A stretch of DNA of 64,000 nucleotides, from positions 82,207 through 146,206 of the forward strand of contig NZ_QBKN01000009.1 in the NCBI RefSeq assembly GCF_003054175.1, read 5' to 3'. This document shows positions 8,839 through 16,889 of this stretch, in pieces. This DNA comes from Allosediminivita pacifica. GTDB taxonomy: Bacteria; Pseudomonadota; Alphaproteobacteria; Rhodobacterales; Rhodobacteraceae. The translations under genes were made by a program, and so were the position numbers. Numbering within the stretch: position 1 is the first letter of the stretch; the number at the start of each line of letters is the position of its first letter. The notes beneath the pieces are model-generated. The model was not told the DNA's origin and made no database searches. It saw only the letters and a list, made by a program, of their open reading frames with translations.

Positions 8839-9480
8839 GTGTTCAAGAGGCGCGACAGACGACCCTTGTGGCGTATCGTCTTCGAGGCGATGTGGCCCCG
8901 CGGCGGCTGGGGCCGCGCCGCGGTCTACATCAAGCACCGCGTCAACCGTCTGCCCGATCCGCCCGACCGCATCGCGCGCGGCATCTTCGCCGGCGTGTTC
9001 ACCACCTTCACGCCCTTCTACGGCATTCATTTCTTCATCGCCGCCGGCATTGCGATGATGATGCGCGGCAATGTCATCGCGTCGCTGCTGGCCACCTTCG
9101 TGGGCAACCCGCTCACCTACGTGCCCATCGGGGTGATCTCGCTCACCACCGGCTACTGGATGCTCGGGCTCGAGGACGATCCCGAACACGGGGGGCTGGG
9201 CGAAAAGTTCGTCATGGCCGGCCGCGATCTCTGGGGCAACTTCGAGGCGATGTTCAACGACACCGAGGCCAACTGGTCGGCGCTGTCGATCTTCTATCAC
9301 GAGGTCTTCTTCCCCTACATGATCGGGGGAATCATCCCCGGCCTGATCGCCGCCAGCGTCGCCTACTACGTCTCGCTGCCGCTCATCACCGCCTACCAGA
9401 ACCGCCGCAAGGGCCTGATCCAGGAGCGGCTCGCCATGATCAAGAAGAAGCGCGCCGAGGGCGGTGGCGGCGCCGAGTAA
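8839..9480 (+). CDS. DUF2062 family membrane protein
   Basis: A 213-residue membrane protein of the DUF2062 family, function unknown. It opens with a basic cytoplasmic segment (MFKRRDRRPLWRIVFEAMWP), then the family core RIARGIFAGVFTTFTPFYGIH and SLLATFVGNPLTY, a second membrane pair after residue 150, and a Lys/Arg-rich tail. Translation begins at GTG 8839 behind AAAGGGA. The gene lies between rsh and def with short spacing and is probably in the rpoZ operon. In many alphaproteobacteria this family sits next to the same stringent-response and translation genes. Confidence 0.85.
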   Translation: MFKRRDRRPLWRIVFEAMWPRGGWGRAAVYIKHRVNRLPDPPDRIARGIFAGVFTTFTPFYGIHFFIAAGIAMMMRGNVIASLLATFVGNPLTYVPIGVISLTTGYWMLGLEDDPEHGGLGEKFVMAGRDLWGNFEAMFNDTEANWSALSIFYHEVFFPYMIGGIIPGLIAASVAYYVSLPLITAYQNRRKGLIQERLAMIKKKRAEGGGGAE

Positions 9481-9532
9481 TGACGTCACACCCTCGCTTG
9501 CTCCAGAGCCCTCTTTTGCCTACATCAGCCCC

Positions 9533-10057
9533 ATGAAACGGCCCATCCTCATCCATCCCGATCCGCGCCTCAAGAAGGCCGCGCCGCCCGTCGAGGACAT
9601 CTCCGACGAGTTGCGGAAGCTGGCCGACGACATGCTCGAAACCATGTACGACGCGCCGGGCATCGGGCTGGCCGCGCCGCAGGTGGGCGTCTCGACACGC
9701 CTCATCACGCTCGATTGCGTCAAGGAAGAAGGCGCCGCCCCGCGTCCCCTGGTGATGTTCAACCCGCGCGTCATCGCCGCTTCGGACGAGCGCAGCACCT
9801 ACGAGGAAGGCTGCCTCTCGATCCCGGATCAATACGCCGAGGTCGAGCGCCCCGCCGAGGTCACGGTCGAATGGCTCGACCGCGACGGGACCCTGCAGAC
9901 CGAGGACTTCGACGGGCTCTGGGCCACCTGCGTCCAGCACGAGATCGACCACCTCGATGGCAAGCTCTTCATCGACTACCTCAAGCCGCTGAAGCGCCAG
10001 ATGATCACCCGCAAGATGCTCAAGCTCAAGAAAGAGCGCGCCCGGGCGGCTGGCTGA
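9533..10057 (+). CDS. def: Peptide deformylase, canonical copy
   Basis: This 174-residue enzyme removes the formyl group from new proteins, using an Fe/Zn centre. All three family motifs are intact: GIGLAAPQVG (43-52), EGCLSIP with metal ligand C94, and QHEIDHLDG with ligands H136 and H140 and catalytic E137. The start MKRPILIHPDPRL is standard; the frame is open upstream to 9464 but that part overlaps the DUF2062 end and is not conserved-looking. It is the first of three deformylase-like genes and its TGA overlaps the ATG of the second by one base. This copy is the likely essential enzyme. Confidence 0.96.
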   Translation: MKRPILIHPDPRLKKAAPPVEDISDELRKLADDMLETMYDAPGIGLAAPQVGVSTRLITLDCVKEEGAAPRPLVMFNPRVIAASDERSTYEEGCLSIPDQYAEVERPAEVTVEWLDRDGTLQTEDFDGLWATCVQHEIDHLDGKLFIDYLKPLKRQMITRKMLKLKKERARAAG

Positions 10058-10539
10058 TGACTCGGCTTGCGGTCCTGCTTGATCCCGACCGGGCGCTGCG
10101 CACCATGTGCGAACCGGCCGAGGTGTTCGACGGCGCGCTGGGCGTGCTGGCCGTGGACATGCTGCAATCGCTCTACGCCGCGCATGGCCGGGGCCTTGCC
10201 GCGCCGCAGGTGGGCGTGACCCGGCGGCTGTTCGTCATGGACACCACCTGGAAAGAGGGCACGCCCGCGCCGCAGGTCTTCGTGAACCCCGAGATCATCG
10301 GCGCGGCGGAAGAGCTTGTCCCGCACGAGGAACGCTGCCTGTCGATCCCCGACACGCCCCGCCGCGTGGCGCGGCCCGCCTGGGTGGACCTGCGCTGGCA
10401 GGACCTGTCCGGCCACTGGCACGAGGCGCGGTTTGAGGGCTTCGACGCGGTCTGCGTGCAGCACGAACGCGACCACCTCGACGGGGTGCTCATCACCGAC
10501 AAGCCCGATCCCGGACCCGGGGCCGGACCGGGGGTATGA
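10057..10539 (+). CDS. Peptide deformylase-like protein, second tandem copy
   Basis: A 160-residue deformylase paralogue with all metal ligands retained: C94 in ERCLSIP, H136 and H140 plus catalytic E137 in QHERDHLDG. The first motif is GRGLAAPQVG, with Arg where the canonical enzyme has Ile, and the second has Arg for Gly, both next to the active site. Activity is therefore plausible but substrate preference may differ. The protein lacks the C-terminal Lys/Arg-rich helix of the first copy and ends in a Pro/Gly tail. The ATG overlaps the first def stop by one base, and its TGA overlaps the third copy by four, indicating one coupled transcript. Confidence 0.92.
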   Translation: MTRLAVLLDPDRALRTMCEPAEVFDGALGVLAVDMLQSLYAAHGRGLAAPQVGVTRRLFVMDTTWKEGTPAPQVFVNPEIIGAAEELVPHEERCLSIPDTPRRVARPAWVDLRWQDLSGHWHEARFEGFDAVCVQHERDHLDGVLITDKPDPGPGAGPGV

Positions 10540-11033
10540 GCCCGCGCCCCTTTGTCATGTGGCCCGACAAGCGGCTGCGCACGCCCGCCGAGCCGGTCAC
10601 GGAAGTCACGGACGAGATCCGGACGATATGGGACGACATGGTCGACACCATGGTGGCCATGCCCGGCGTCGGCCTCGCCGCGCCACAGATCGGCGTGATG
10701 CTGCGCCTTGCCGTGGTCGACGGCTCGGATACGGGCGGGCAGGCGGTGCGGCTTGCCAACCCCGAGCTTCTCTGGGCTTCGGCCGAGATGCGCCCCCACG
10801 AGGAAGCCAGCCCCAACCTGCCGGGCGTCTCGGCCAAGATCGAACGCCCGGCGAAGGTACGCGTGCGCTACCTCGACGAAGGCGGCGCGCAGGCCGAGCG
10901 GGAGTTCGAAGGGCTCTGGTCCACCTCGGTGCAGCACCAGATCGACCACCTCGACGGGCATGTCTTCATCGACCGTCTGAGCCGGGTGAAGCGCGAGATG
11001 ATCCTGAAGAGATTCCGCAAGGCGCGCCTCTGA
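10536..11033 (+). CDS. Degenerate peptide deformylase-like protein, third tandem copy
   Basis: A 165-residue deformylase paralogue with key changes. Motif 1 is kept (GVGLAAPQIG), but motif 2 reads EASPNLPG, so the metal-ligand cysteine position is S92. Motif 3 reads HQIDH (134-138), so the catalytic glutamate is Q135 while both histidines remain. From known deformylase chemistry I infer loss of normal activity. The frame is intact and coupled to copy two by an ATGA overlap, so it looks maintained, perhaps as a binding or regulatory protein. It ends 154 bases before fmt, with a family 1 repeat in the gap. Confidence 0.92.
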   Translation: MSPRPFVMWPDKRLRTPAEPVTEVTDEIRTIWDDMVDTMVAMPGVGLAAPQIGVMLRLAVVDGSDTGGQAVRLANPELLWASAEMRPHEEASPNLPGVSAKIERPAKVRVRYLDEGGAQAEREFEGLWSTSVQHQIDHLDGHVFIDRLSRVKREMILKRFRKARL

Positions 11034-11060
11034 GGCGGTCGTGCCTGCGGCGGGCGAGGC

Positions 11061-11124
11061 AGGGGCTCTGCCCCGTCGCCCGTTCCGGGCGACTCCCCGG
11101 AGTATTTGGACCAAGAAGAAGCGC
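11061..11124 (+). repeat. Dispersed intergenic repeat family 1, copy 2
   Basis: It starts with GGGGCTCTGCCCC, has a second hairpin in the middle and ends with AGTATTTGGACCAAGAAGAAGC, a diverged form of the family end. It lies between the third deformylase gene and fmt. Unlike the other six copies, its GCTTCTTCTTGG end does not face the stop codon of a neighbouring gene. Confidence 0.75.
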
Positions 11125-11187
11125 GCGGGGCTTGCGATCCGGATCGGGCGGGGCCATGCCTGAACCCTGTTGAGCGGAGGGCCTGTC

Positions 11188-12099
11188 ATGCGTCTGATCT
11201 TCATGGGATCACCCGATTTTTCCGTCCCGGTGCTGGAGGCTCTGGTCGAGGCCGGCCACGAGGTCGCCTGTGTCTACTGCCAGCCGCCGCGCCCGGCGGG
11301 CCGTGGCAAGAAGGACCGGCCCACCCCGGTGCAGGCGCGGGCCGAGGCGCTGGGCCTGCCCGTGCGGCATCCGACATCGTTGAAGGGCGCGGAGGAGCAG
11401 GCCGAGTTCGCGGCGCTGGGCGCCGAGGTGGCAGTGGTGGTGGCCTACGGGCTGATCCTGCCGCAGGCCATCCTCGATGCGCCCGAACGGGGCTGCCTGA
11501 ACATCCATGCCTCTCTGTTACCGCGCTGGCGCGGGGCGGCACCGATCCACCGCGCGATCCTTGCGGGCGACGAGACGACCGGCATCTGCATCATGCAGAT
11601 GGAGGCGGGGCTCGACACCGGGCCGGTGCTGTTGCGCGAGGAGACGGAGATCGGGACCGAGGAGACCACGGCGGAATTGCATGACCGGCTGAGCGCCATG
11701 GGCGCGGGGCTGATCGTGCAGGCGCTGGACAACCTCGGCGCGCTGGTGCCGGAGGCGCAGCCCGAGGACGGCGTGACCTATGCTTCCAAGATCGACAAGG
11801 CCGAGGCGCGCGTGGACTGGACGCAGGATGCCGAGGCGGTGTCGCGCCAGATCCGCGGGCTTGCGCCCTTTCCGGGGGCCTGGACGGAGCATGGCACCGA
11901 CCGCATCAAGCTGCTGGGGGCGCGTGTGGTGCCCGGGGATGGCGCGCCGGGCGAGGTTCTCGACGACGCGCTGAGCGTGGCCTGCGGAGAGGGTGCCGTG
12001 CAGGTGACGCGCGCGCAGCGGGCGGGGCGCGGCGCGCAGGATGCAGCGACCTTCTTGCTGGGCCACAGGGTCCCGAAGGGCACCGTGCTGGGCGCCTGA
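11188..12099 (+). CDS. fmt: Methionyl-tRNA formyltransferase
   Basis: A 303-residue enzyme that formylates initiator Met-tRNA using 10-formyl-THF. The catalytic triad is visible: N105 and H107 in [17 protein letters not shown] and D143 in [10 protein letters not shown]. The start [16 protein letters not shown] is typical, and the C-terminal tRNA-binding domain covers about 205-300. GCGGAGG precedes the ATG at 11188; an in-frame GTG/ATG further upstream at 11170 is less likely. It follows the def array, the usual partner since Fmt adds what Def removes. Confidence 0.97.
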   Translation: MRLIFMGSPDFSVPVLEALVEAGHEVACVYCQPPRPAGRGKKDRPTPVQARAEALGLPVRHPTSLKGAEEQAEFAALGAEVAVVVAYGLILPQAILDAPERGCLNIHASLLPRWRGAAPIHRAILAGDETTGICIMQMEAGLDTGPVLLREETEIGTEETTAELHDRLSAMGAGLIVQALDNLGALVPEAQPEDGVTYASKIDKAEARVDWTQDAEAVSRQIRGLAPFPGAWTEHGTDRIKLLGARVVPGDGAPGEVLDDALSVACGEGAVQVTRAQRAGRGAQDAATFLLGHRVPKGTVLGA

Positions 12100-12189
12100 T
12101 CCGCCGCCTGTGCGGCTGCGCAGGGAGGCTGCGCTGTGGCCCTTGTTTGAGAAACCCCGGGCGCAGCCTAGGTTTCCTCTCAAGCGAAC

Positions 12190-12213
12190 AGGAGAGGCAC
12201 CAGGAGAGGCACC
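12190..12213 (+). repeat. Tandem duplicated 12-base ribosome binding site
   Basis: Two perfect copies of AGGAGAGGCACC stand directly head to tail, the second ending right at the ATG of the glutathionyl-hydroquinone reductase gene. The leader therefore holds two equal Shine-Dalgarno sequences; only the one nearer the ATG has normal spacing. Confidence 0.9.
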
Positions 12214-13203
12214 ATGGGTCAGCTCGTCAACGGCAAGTGGGAAAAGGGATCGATCACGTCCCGCAACGAAGGCGGGGCCTTTGTGCGCTCGGACACGGGC
12301 TTCCGCAACTGGATCACCGCCGACGGCAGCGCCGGGCCCACCGGCGAAGGCGGCTTCCGCGCCGAGCCCGACCGCTACCATCTTTATGTCAGCTATGCCT
12401 GTCCCTGGGCGCACCGGGCGTTGGTCTTCCGCAAGCTCAAGGGGTTGGATGACCTGATCGGCGTCAGCGTGGTGCATCCCGACATGCTCGACGAGGGCTG
12501 GACCTTCGGTACGGATTTCGACGGGGCGACGGGTGACCGCCTGTACGGCCTGCCCTACCTGCGCGACATCTACACCAAGGCCGATCCGCAGGTCTCGGGC
12601 AAGGTCACGGTGCCGGTGCTCTGGGACCGCAAGCGCGAGACGATGGTGTCGAACGAGAGCGCCGAGATCATCCGCATGTTCAACAGCGCCTTCGACGAGA
12701 TCACCGGCAACCACGACGACTACTGGCCGCAATACCTGCGCGAGGACATCGAGCCGGTGAACGCGCGGATCTACGACACGGTCAACAACGGGGTCTACAA
12801 GGCCGGCTTCGCCACCACGCAAGATGCCTACGAGGAGGCGGTCTTCCCGCTGTTCGAGACGCTCGACTGGCTGGAGGAGCGGCTCTCGGGCAACCGCTAC
12901 CTCATGGGCGACCGCGTGACCGAGGCCGACTGGCGGCTCTTCACCACGCTGATCCGCTTCGACAAGGTCTACCACGGCCACTTCAAGTGCAATCGCAACC
13001 GGATCGTCGATTTCCCCGCGCTCTGGGGCTACCTGCGCGAGCTCTACCAGTGGCTCGGCGTGGCCGAGACCGTGCATTTCGGCCATATCGTGCGCCACTA
13101 CCACTACAGCCACGAGACGGTGAATCCCAACCGGATCGTCCCCATCGGCCCGGTGCTCGACCTCATGGCGCCGCACGGACGCGACAGGCTCGACGCCGCC
13201 TGA
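12214..13203 (+). CDS. Glutathionyl-hydroquinone reductase (Xi-class GST)
   Basis: A 329-residue cytoplasmic enzyme of the YqjG/PcpF/ECM4 family, which uses a catalytic cysteine to reduce glutathionyl-hydroquinones. The signature SYACPWAHRAL gives C63 as nucleophile. The loop WTFGTDFDGATGD, the KVTVPVLWDR strand, SNESAEIIRMFN (glutathione contact) and the C-terminal RFDKVYHGHFKCN segment are all family-typical. It starts behind a duplicated ribosome binding site. It is separated from fmt by 114 bases and is probably transcribed on its own. Its role is likely quinone or xenobiotic detoxification. Confidence 0.92.
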   Translation: MGQLVNGKWEKGSITSRNEGGAFVRSDTGFRNWITADGSAGPTGEGGFRAEPDRYHLYVSYACPWAHRALVFRKLKGLDDLIGVSVVHPDMLDEGWTFGTDFDGATGDRLYGLPYLRDIYTKADPQVSGKVTVPVLWDRKRETMVSNESAEIIRMFNSAFDEITGNHDDYWPQYLREDIEPVNARIYDTVNNGVYKAGFATTQDAYEEAVFPLFETLDWLEERLSGNRYLMGDRVTEADWRLFTTLIRFDKVYHGHFKCNRNRIVDFPALWGYLRELYQWLGVAETVHFGHIVRHYHYSHETVNPNRIVPIGPVLDLMAPHGRDRLDAA

Positions 13204-13206
13204 AGA

Positions 13207-13569
13207 TCAATGCGGGCGAGCGTAATGCTCCACCATGGCCGACAGGTCCTCGGGCGGGGTCGCCCGGGGCAGGTAGGCGCAGGCATTGGCGAAGAGCGAA
13301 AAGATCGACCCGTCCGAGAAGAACGTGGTATTGGTGACGAAGATGATCCGCGTGGCCGCGTCACGGTAGGCCACGTAATCGGCCACCGCAAAGGCGCTGC
13401 CCTCCTCGAGCACGAGATCGAGGATGACGACGTCGAAATGCTCGCTCTCGAGATGCGCGACCGCCTCGGCCTCGCCGGTCGCACAGACGACACCGGCGCC
13501 CATCCGGTCAAGATGGCGGCTCCAGAGGTCGGCCAGCGCTTTGCGGCTCTCGATGATGAGTACGTCCAT
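13207..13569 (-). CDS. Stand-alone receiver-domain protein, atypical residues
   Basis: A 120-residue single-domain response regulator. The receiver fold is clear: LIIESRK at strand 1, VVILDLVL with the likely phosphoacceptor D51, and IIFVTNTT with the switch Thr near 79-81. Two usual residues differ. The acidic pair after strand 1 is reduced to a single Glu (E7), and the strand-5 lysine is replaced in YLPRATPPEDL by R102. Phosphorylation may therefore be weak or absent. No kinase gene is near; the gene is divergent from the transglycosylase and ends three bases after the reductase gene on the other strand. Confidence 0.85.
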   Translation of the reverse strand: MDVLIIESRKALADLWSRHLDRMGAGVVCATGEAEAVAHLESEHFDVVILDLVLEEGSAFAVADYVAYRDAATRIIFVTNTTFFSDGSIFSLFANACAYLPRATPPEDLSAMVEHYARPH

Positions 13570-13744
13570 GCGGCATGTCCTTGTGAAAGCGCCGGACCGT
13601 CGATCGAAGTTCTGGGTCATCTTCCTCAATATTTGGTTAATTTTGTCTTACTGCGCCCCGGGGCCGGCAAGGAATCGCAAACCATGTCCGGTTGCGGAGA
13701 CGTGATTGCCTGCTACCTTTGTCGCCAAACAGGCGGAGAGACCC

Positions 13745-14923
13745 ATGTTCACAAGACCAGCGATCCTTGCCCTCGTCCTGGGCGCCACGGCCGCTCAGGC
13801 GCAGTCGGTGCCCTGCGGGGGCAGCTTCTCCGGCTTCGTTTCCGACCTGCAGCAGGAAGCCGTGCGCCGGGGCCATGACCCGCAGGCCGCCGCGCGCTTC
13901 TTCGGCCAGGTCTCGCTGGATCAGTCGGTGCTGCGCGCCGACCGCCAGCAGGGTATCTTCCAGGATCCCTTCATCATCTTCTCGCGCAAGCTCATCAGCC
14001 AGAGCCGCCTCGACCGCGGCCGCCAGATGGCGCAGCGCTACGACAGCGTCTTCGACCGGATCGAACGCCAGTACGGCATCTCGCGCGGCGTGCTGCTGGC
14101 CTTCTGGGCCTTCGAGACCGACTACGGCGCGGTGCAGGGCGACTTCAACACCGCCAACGCCCTGGTGACGCTGGCCCATGACTGCCGCCGCCCGCAGATC
14201 TTCCGCCCGCAGGTCTTCGCCGCGCTCGAGCTCTTTGAACGGGGCGATTTCGACCCGGCGACCACCTCCGGCGCCTGGGCGGGCGAGATCGGCATGGTGC
14301 AGATGCTGCCCAAGGACATCATCGAGAACGGCGTCGACGGCGACGGCGACGGGCATGTGACGCTCAAGACCTCGGCCCCTGATGCGCTGATGTCCGGGGC
14401 CAGCATGCTCTCCAGCCTCGGCTGGCGGCACGGCGAGCCCTGGCTCCAAGAGGTGCAGCTGCCGCAGAACTTCGACTGGTACCAGACCGGCGTGCACGAA
14501 ACCAAAAGCGTGGCCGAGTGGGAGCGCATGGGCGTGCGTGCGCGCAGCGGGCGTCTGGACGACGGGCGCCTGCAGGCCTCGATCATCATCCCGCAGGGCC
14601 GCAACGGCCCGGCCTTCATCGCCTACCCGAACTTCCGCGTCTTCTTCGAGTGGAACCAGAGCTTCACCTACGTGCTGACCGCGGCCTATTTCGCCACGCG
14701 GCTCGAAGGGGCGCCGGTCTATGACGCGGGCAACCCCGAGCCGGGTCTCTCGGGCAACCAGATGCAGCAGCTCCAGCGTAAGCTGCAGGCGCGCGGCTAC
14801 GACGTGGGCGGCGCCGACGGCATCCTCGGGGCCGGTACGCGCGACGCCGTGCGCGAGGTGCAGCGCCAGCTCGGCATGCCCGCCGACGCGTGGCCCACGC
14901 CGCAGCTTCTCAACCGGCTCTGA
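13745..14923 (+). CDS. Lytic murein transglycosylase (MltB-type) with peptidoglycan-binding domain
   Basis: A 392-residue exported protein that cleaves peptidoglycan glycan strands. A signal peptide (residues 1-20, ending ATAAQAQ) is followed by the SLT_2/MltB catalytic domain with catalytic E124 in FWAFETDYGAVQG. EIGMVQMLPKDI and GDGDGHV follow, and a PG_binding_1 domain sits at about 330-392 (MQQLQRKLQARGYDVGG). The N-terminus has a cysteine at 24 but no proper lipobox. GGAGAGACCC precedes the ATG; a start at 13706 would bury the signal peptide. A strong hairpin follows the gene. Confidence 0.93.
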   Translation: MFTRPAILALVLGATAAQAQSVPCGGSFSGFVSDLQQEAVRRGHDPQAAARFFGQVSLDQSVLRADRQQGIFQDPFIIFSRKLISQSRLDRGRQMAQRYDSVFDRIERQYGISRGVLLAFWAFETDYGAVQGDFNTANALVTLAHDCRRPQIFRPQVFAALELFERGDFDPATTSGAWAGEIGMVQMLPKDIIENGVDGDGDGHVTLKTSAPDALMSGASMLSSLGWRHGEPWLQEVQLPQNFDWYQTGVHETKSVAEWERMGVRARSGRLDDGRLQASIIIPQGRNGPAFIAYPNFRVFFEWNQSFTYVLTAAYFATRLEGAPVYDAGNPEPGLSGNQMQQLQRKLQARGYDVGGADGILGAGTRDAVREVQRQLGMPADAWPTPQLLNRL

Positions 14924-14968
14924 ACGCGAGCCGGGGCGGGCGATCCGTCCCGCGCGCCAGACATGAAA

Positions 14969-14998
14969 ACGGCGGGCCCGAAGGGACCCGCCGTCTTT
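14969..14998. terminator. Bidirectional intrinsic terminator between transglycosylase and phasin
   Basis: A perfect 8-bp stem ACGGCGGG/CCCGCCGT with an inner CCC-GAA-GGG helix. Read from the left it ends in CTTT; read from the right the stem is followed by TTTTC, giving the better T-run to the phasin transcript. Confidence 0.8.
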
Positions 14999-15024
14999 CA
15001 TTCTGGCCTTTAGACGCTCTCGCC

Positions 15025-15453
15025 TCAGGCGGCCTTCTTGGCAGCCGAGGTCGCCTTGTCGGCGGCGCTCTGCGCGGTGGACTGTGCCTTCTGGCTCATG
15101 TCCTCACCGGCCTTGGTAGCCAGTTCGCGCGCCTCTGCGCCGGTTTTCTGGCCGACCTCGGACATGGTCTGAGCGGTGCGCATGAACAGGTCCATCTGCT
15201 TCTGCGCGAAATCGCTGAAGGCCTTGCCGTAGTCGGCGGGCTCGTTGCGGACCTTGGTGACCTCGCGAAGGTTCGAGAACGCTTCCTTGGCGGTCTCGCT
15301 TGCGATGTCGGTCGACTGGCTCGCGGCGTCGGTGGTCAGCGCCATCATGCGCTCGCTGTTCTGGGCCCATGTCTTGAAGACGTCCTGGTAGCCTTGCGGG
15401 TCGAACAGGGACTGCATGTCGGCCATTGCGGATTTGGTGTTCTGCTTGGTCAT
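15025..15453 (-). CDS. phaP: Phasin (PHA granule-associated protein)
   Basis: A 142-residue, almost wholly helical protein that coats polyhydroxyalkanoate granules. It starts MTKQNTKSAMADMQSLFDPQ, has the phasin core around FKTWAQNSERMMALTTDAA and YGKAFSDFAQKQMDLFMR, and ends in an Ala/Lys tail. AAAGGAGAC precedes the ATG at 15453. The upstream DNA holds a perfect CTGC-N3-GCAG site, the recognition pattern published for PhaR of Paracoccus and Rhodobacter, so repression by PhaR and release by PHA is likely. A terminator follows. Confidence 0.92.
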   Translation of the reverse strand: MTKQNTKSAMADMQSLFDPQGYQDVFKTWAQNSERMMALTTDAASQSTDIASETAKEAFSNLREVTKVRNEPADYGKAFSDFAQKQMDLFMRTAQTMSEVGQKTGAEARELATKAGEDMSQKAQSTAQSAADKATSAAKKAA

Positions 15454-15519
15454 GTCGGGTCTCCTTTCAAAGAAGATCGGGTGTCTCTCGCGCTGTCCCG
15501 CGCTACTGACCGGAAAATA

Positions 15520-15536
15520 ATGCTGCAGTGCAGCAT
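15520..15536. promoter_or_regulatory. Predicted PhaR operator
   Basis: ATGCTGCAGTGCAGCAT is a 17-base palindrome containing CTGC-AGT-GCAG. It lies 67 bases before the phasin start codon, within the 334-base divergent region shared with choX (15454-15787). I see no other clear element in that region. The match to the PhaR consensus is seen; binding is inferred. Confidence 0.75.
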
Positions 15537-15787
15537 TTCGACCCCCGGGAAGCAACACACCTCCGAAATTCCTGCTCTCGGCACGGGCAGGTCGCAAACC
15601 CTCCCCGGTGGGGCCCGATGCCGGGGTCTGTCCGGCCCCGGTCTCTGGTCCCGCATCACCCGGACACACGCGGGGCGTGTCAGGCGCCCCCGATGGGTCA
15701 TCCCCATGGCAGTCCGGTTGCAAACTGGCGGGTTTCCGCGTTCACTGCGCGCCAAACCGACAGCGACAACAAGATAGGGAGACTGCC

Positions 15788-16708
15788 ATGACCATGACCC
15801 GCATCATCGCGGCGACGCTCGCCATGTCCGGCACCGCCGCCTACGCCGATTGCGAGACCATTACCTTCTCCGACGTGGGCTGGACCGACATCACGGCCAC
15901 CACCGCCGCAACCACCAAGGTGCTCGACGCGCTGGGTTACGACACCGAGATCGAGGTGCTCTCGGTGCCGGTGACCTACCGCGCCATGGCCGACGGCGAC
16001 GTCGACGTCTTCCTCGGCAACTGGATGCCCACGATGGAGGCCGACATCGCGCCGTACCGCGAGGACGGCAGCGTCGAGACCGTGCGCGCCAACCTCGAAG
16101 GGGCCAAGTACACGCTGGCCACCAACGCCGCGGGCGCCGAGGCGGGCATCGCCGACTTCTCGGACATCGTCGATCACGCCGACGCGCTGGACGAGACCAT
16201 CTACGGCATCGAACCCGGCAACGACGGCAACCGGCTCATCATGGACATGATCGAGGCCGACGCCTTCGGCCTGTCGGACTTCGACATCCGCGAAAGCTCC
16301 GAACAGGGCATGCTGGCGCAGGTCGGCCGTGCCTCGGACCGGGACGAACCCATCGTCTTCCTCGCGTGGGAGCCGCACCCGATGAACGCCAACTACGACC
16401 TCACCTACCTGACCGGCGGTGACGAGTGGTTCGGTCCCAACCTCGGCGGCGCGACGGTCTACACCAACACCTCCGCCGGCTTCGTCGAGGAATGCCCGAA
16501 CGTCGGCACCCTGCTGCAGAACCTCGAGTTCTCGCTCGAGATGGAGAACCAGATCATGGGCTCCATCCTCGACGACGGCATGGACCCGGACGAGGCGGCG
16601 GCCGCCTGGCTCTCCGAGAACACCGGCGTGCTCGATGGCTGGCTCGACGGCGTGACCACCAAGGACGGTGGCGACGCGAAAGAGGCCGTCATGGCCGCGC
16701 TCGAGTAA
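15788..16708 (+). CDS. choX: Choline/betaine ABC transporter substrate-binding protein
   Basis: A 306-residue periplasmic protein with a signal peptide (first about 20 residues, ending AAYAD) and an OpuAC-type fold. The opening CETITFSDVGWTDITATTA, FLGNWMPTMEADI, the EPGNDGNRL loop and FLAWEPHPMN carry the aromatic residues that box quaternary ammonium groups in ChoX. It is followed by choW and choV. A second ATG six bases inside is an alternative start. A hairpin and a family 2 repeat lie directly after the stop, inside the operon. Confidence 0.93.
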   Translation: MTMTRIIAATLAMSGTAAYADCETITFSDVGWTDITATTAATTKVLDALGYDTEIEVLSVPVTYRAMADGDVDVFLGNWMPTMEADIAPYREDGSVETVRANLEGAKYTLATNAAGAEAGIADFSDIVDHADALDETIYGIEPGNDGNRLIMDMIEADAFGLSDFDIRESSEQGMLAQVGRASDRDEPIVFLAWEPHPMNANYDLTYLTGGDEWFGPNLGGATVYTNTSAGFVEECPNVGTLLQNLEFSLEMENQIMGSILDDGMDPDEAAAAWLSENTGVLDGWLDGVTTKDGGDAKEAVMAALE

Positions 16709-16721
16709 GGGTTTCAGGGCA

Positions 16722-16745
16722 GGGCGCGGGGGGTTCCCCGTGCCC
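16722..16745 (+). other. GC hairpin after choX
   Basis: A 10-bp stem GGGCGCGGGG/CCCCGTGCCC with a 4-base loop starts 14 bases after the choX stop and has no T-run. By analogy with other ABC operons, it may protect the choX message or damp read-through into choW, giving excess binding protein. Confidence 0.65.
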
Positions 16746-16777
16746 GCCTCCGGCCTTCTCCGGGCGAGACCCGATCA

Positions 16778-16859
16778 GGGACATTCCTAATGATTGGTGA
16801 ATCCGTCTCTGTAACCCATTGATTTTTCATGTCGCGAAAGATGTCCCGGCCCGGGACAT
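16778..16859 (-). repeat. Dispersed intergenic repeat family 2, copy B (inside cho operon)
   Basis: It runs from GGGACATTCCTAA through ACCCATTGATTTTT to the hairpin TGTCCCGGCCCGGGACA at 16842-16858. It closely matches copies C and D read in reverse. It sits between choX and choW, 31 bases before the choW ATG, in the opposite orientation to the operon. Confidence 0.8.
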
Positions 16860-16889
16860 CCCGTGCGGCCCTGCAAAGGACCGGCCTCG

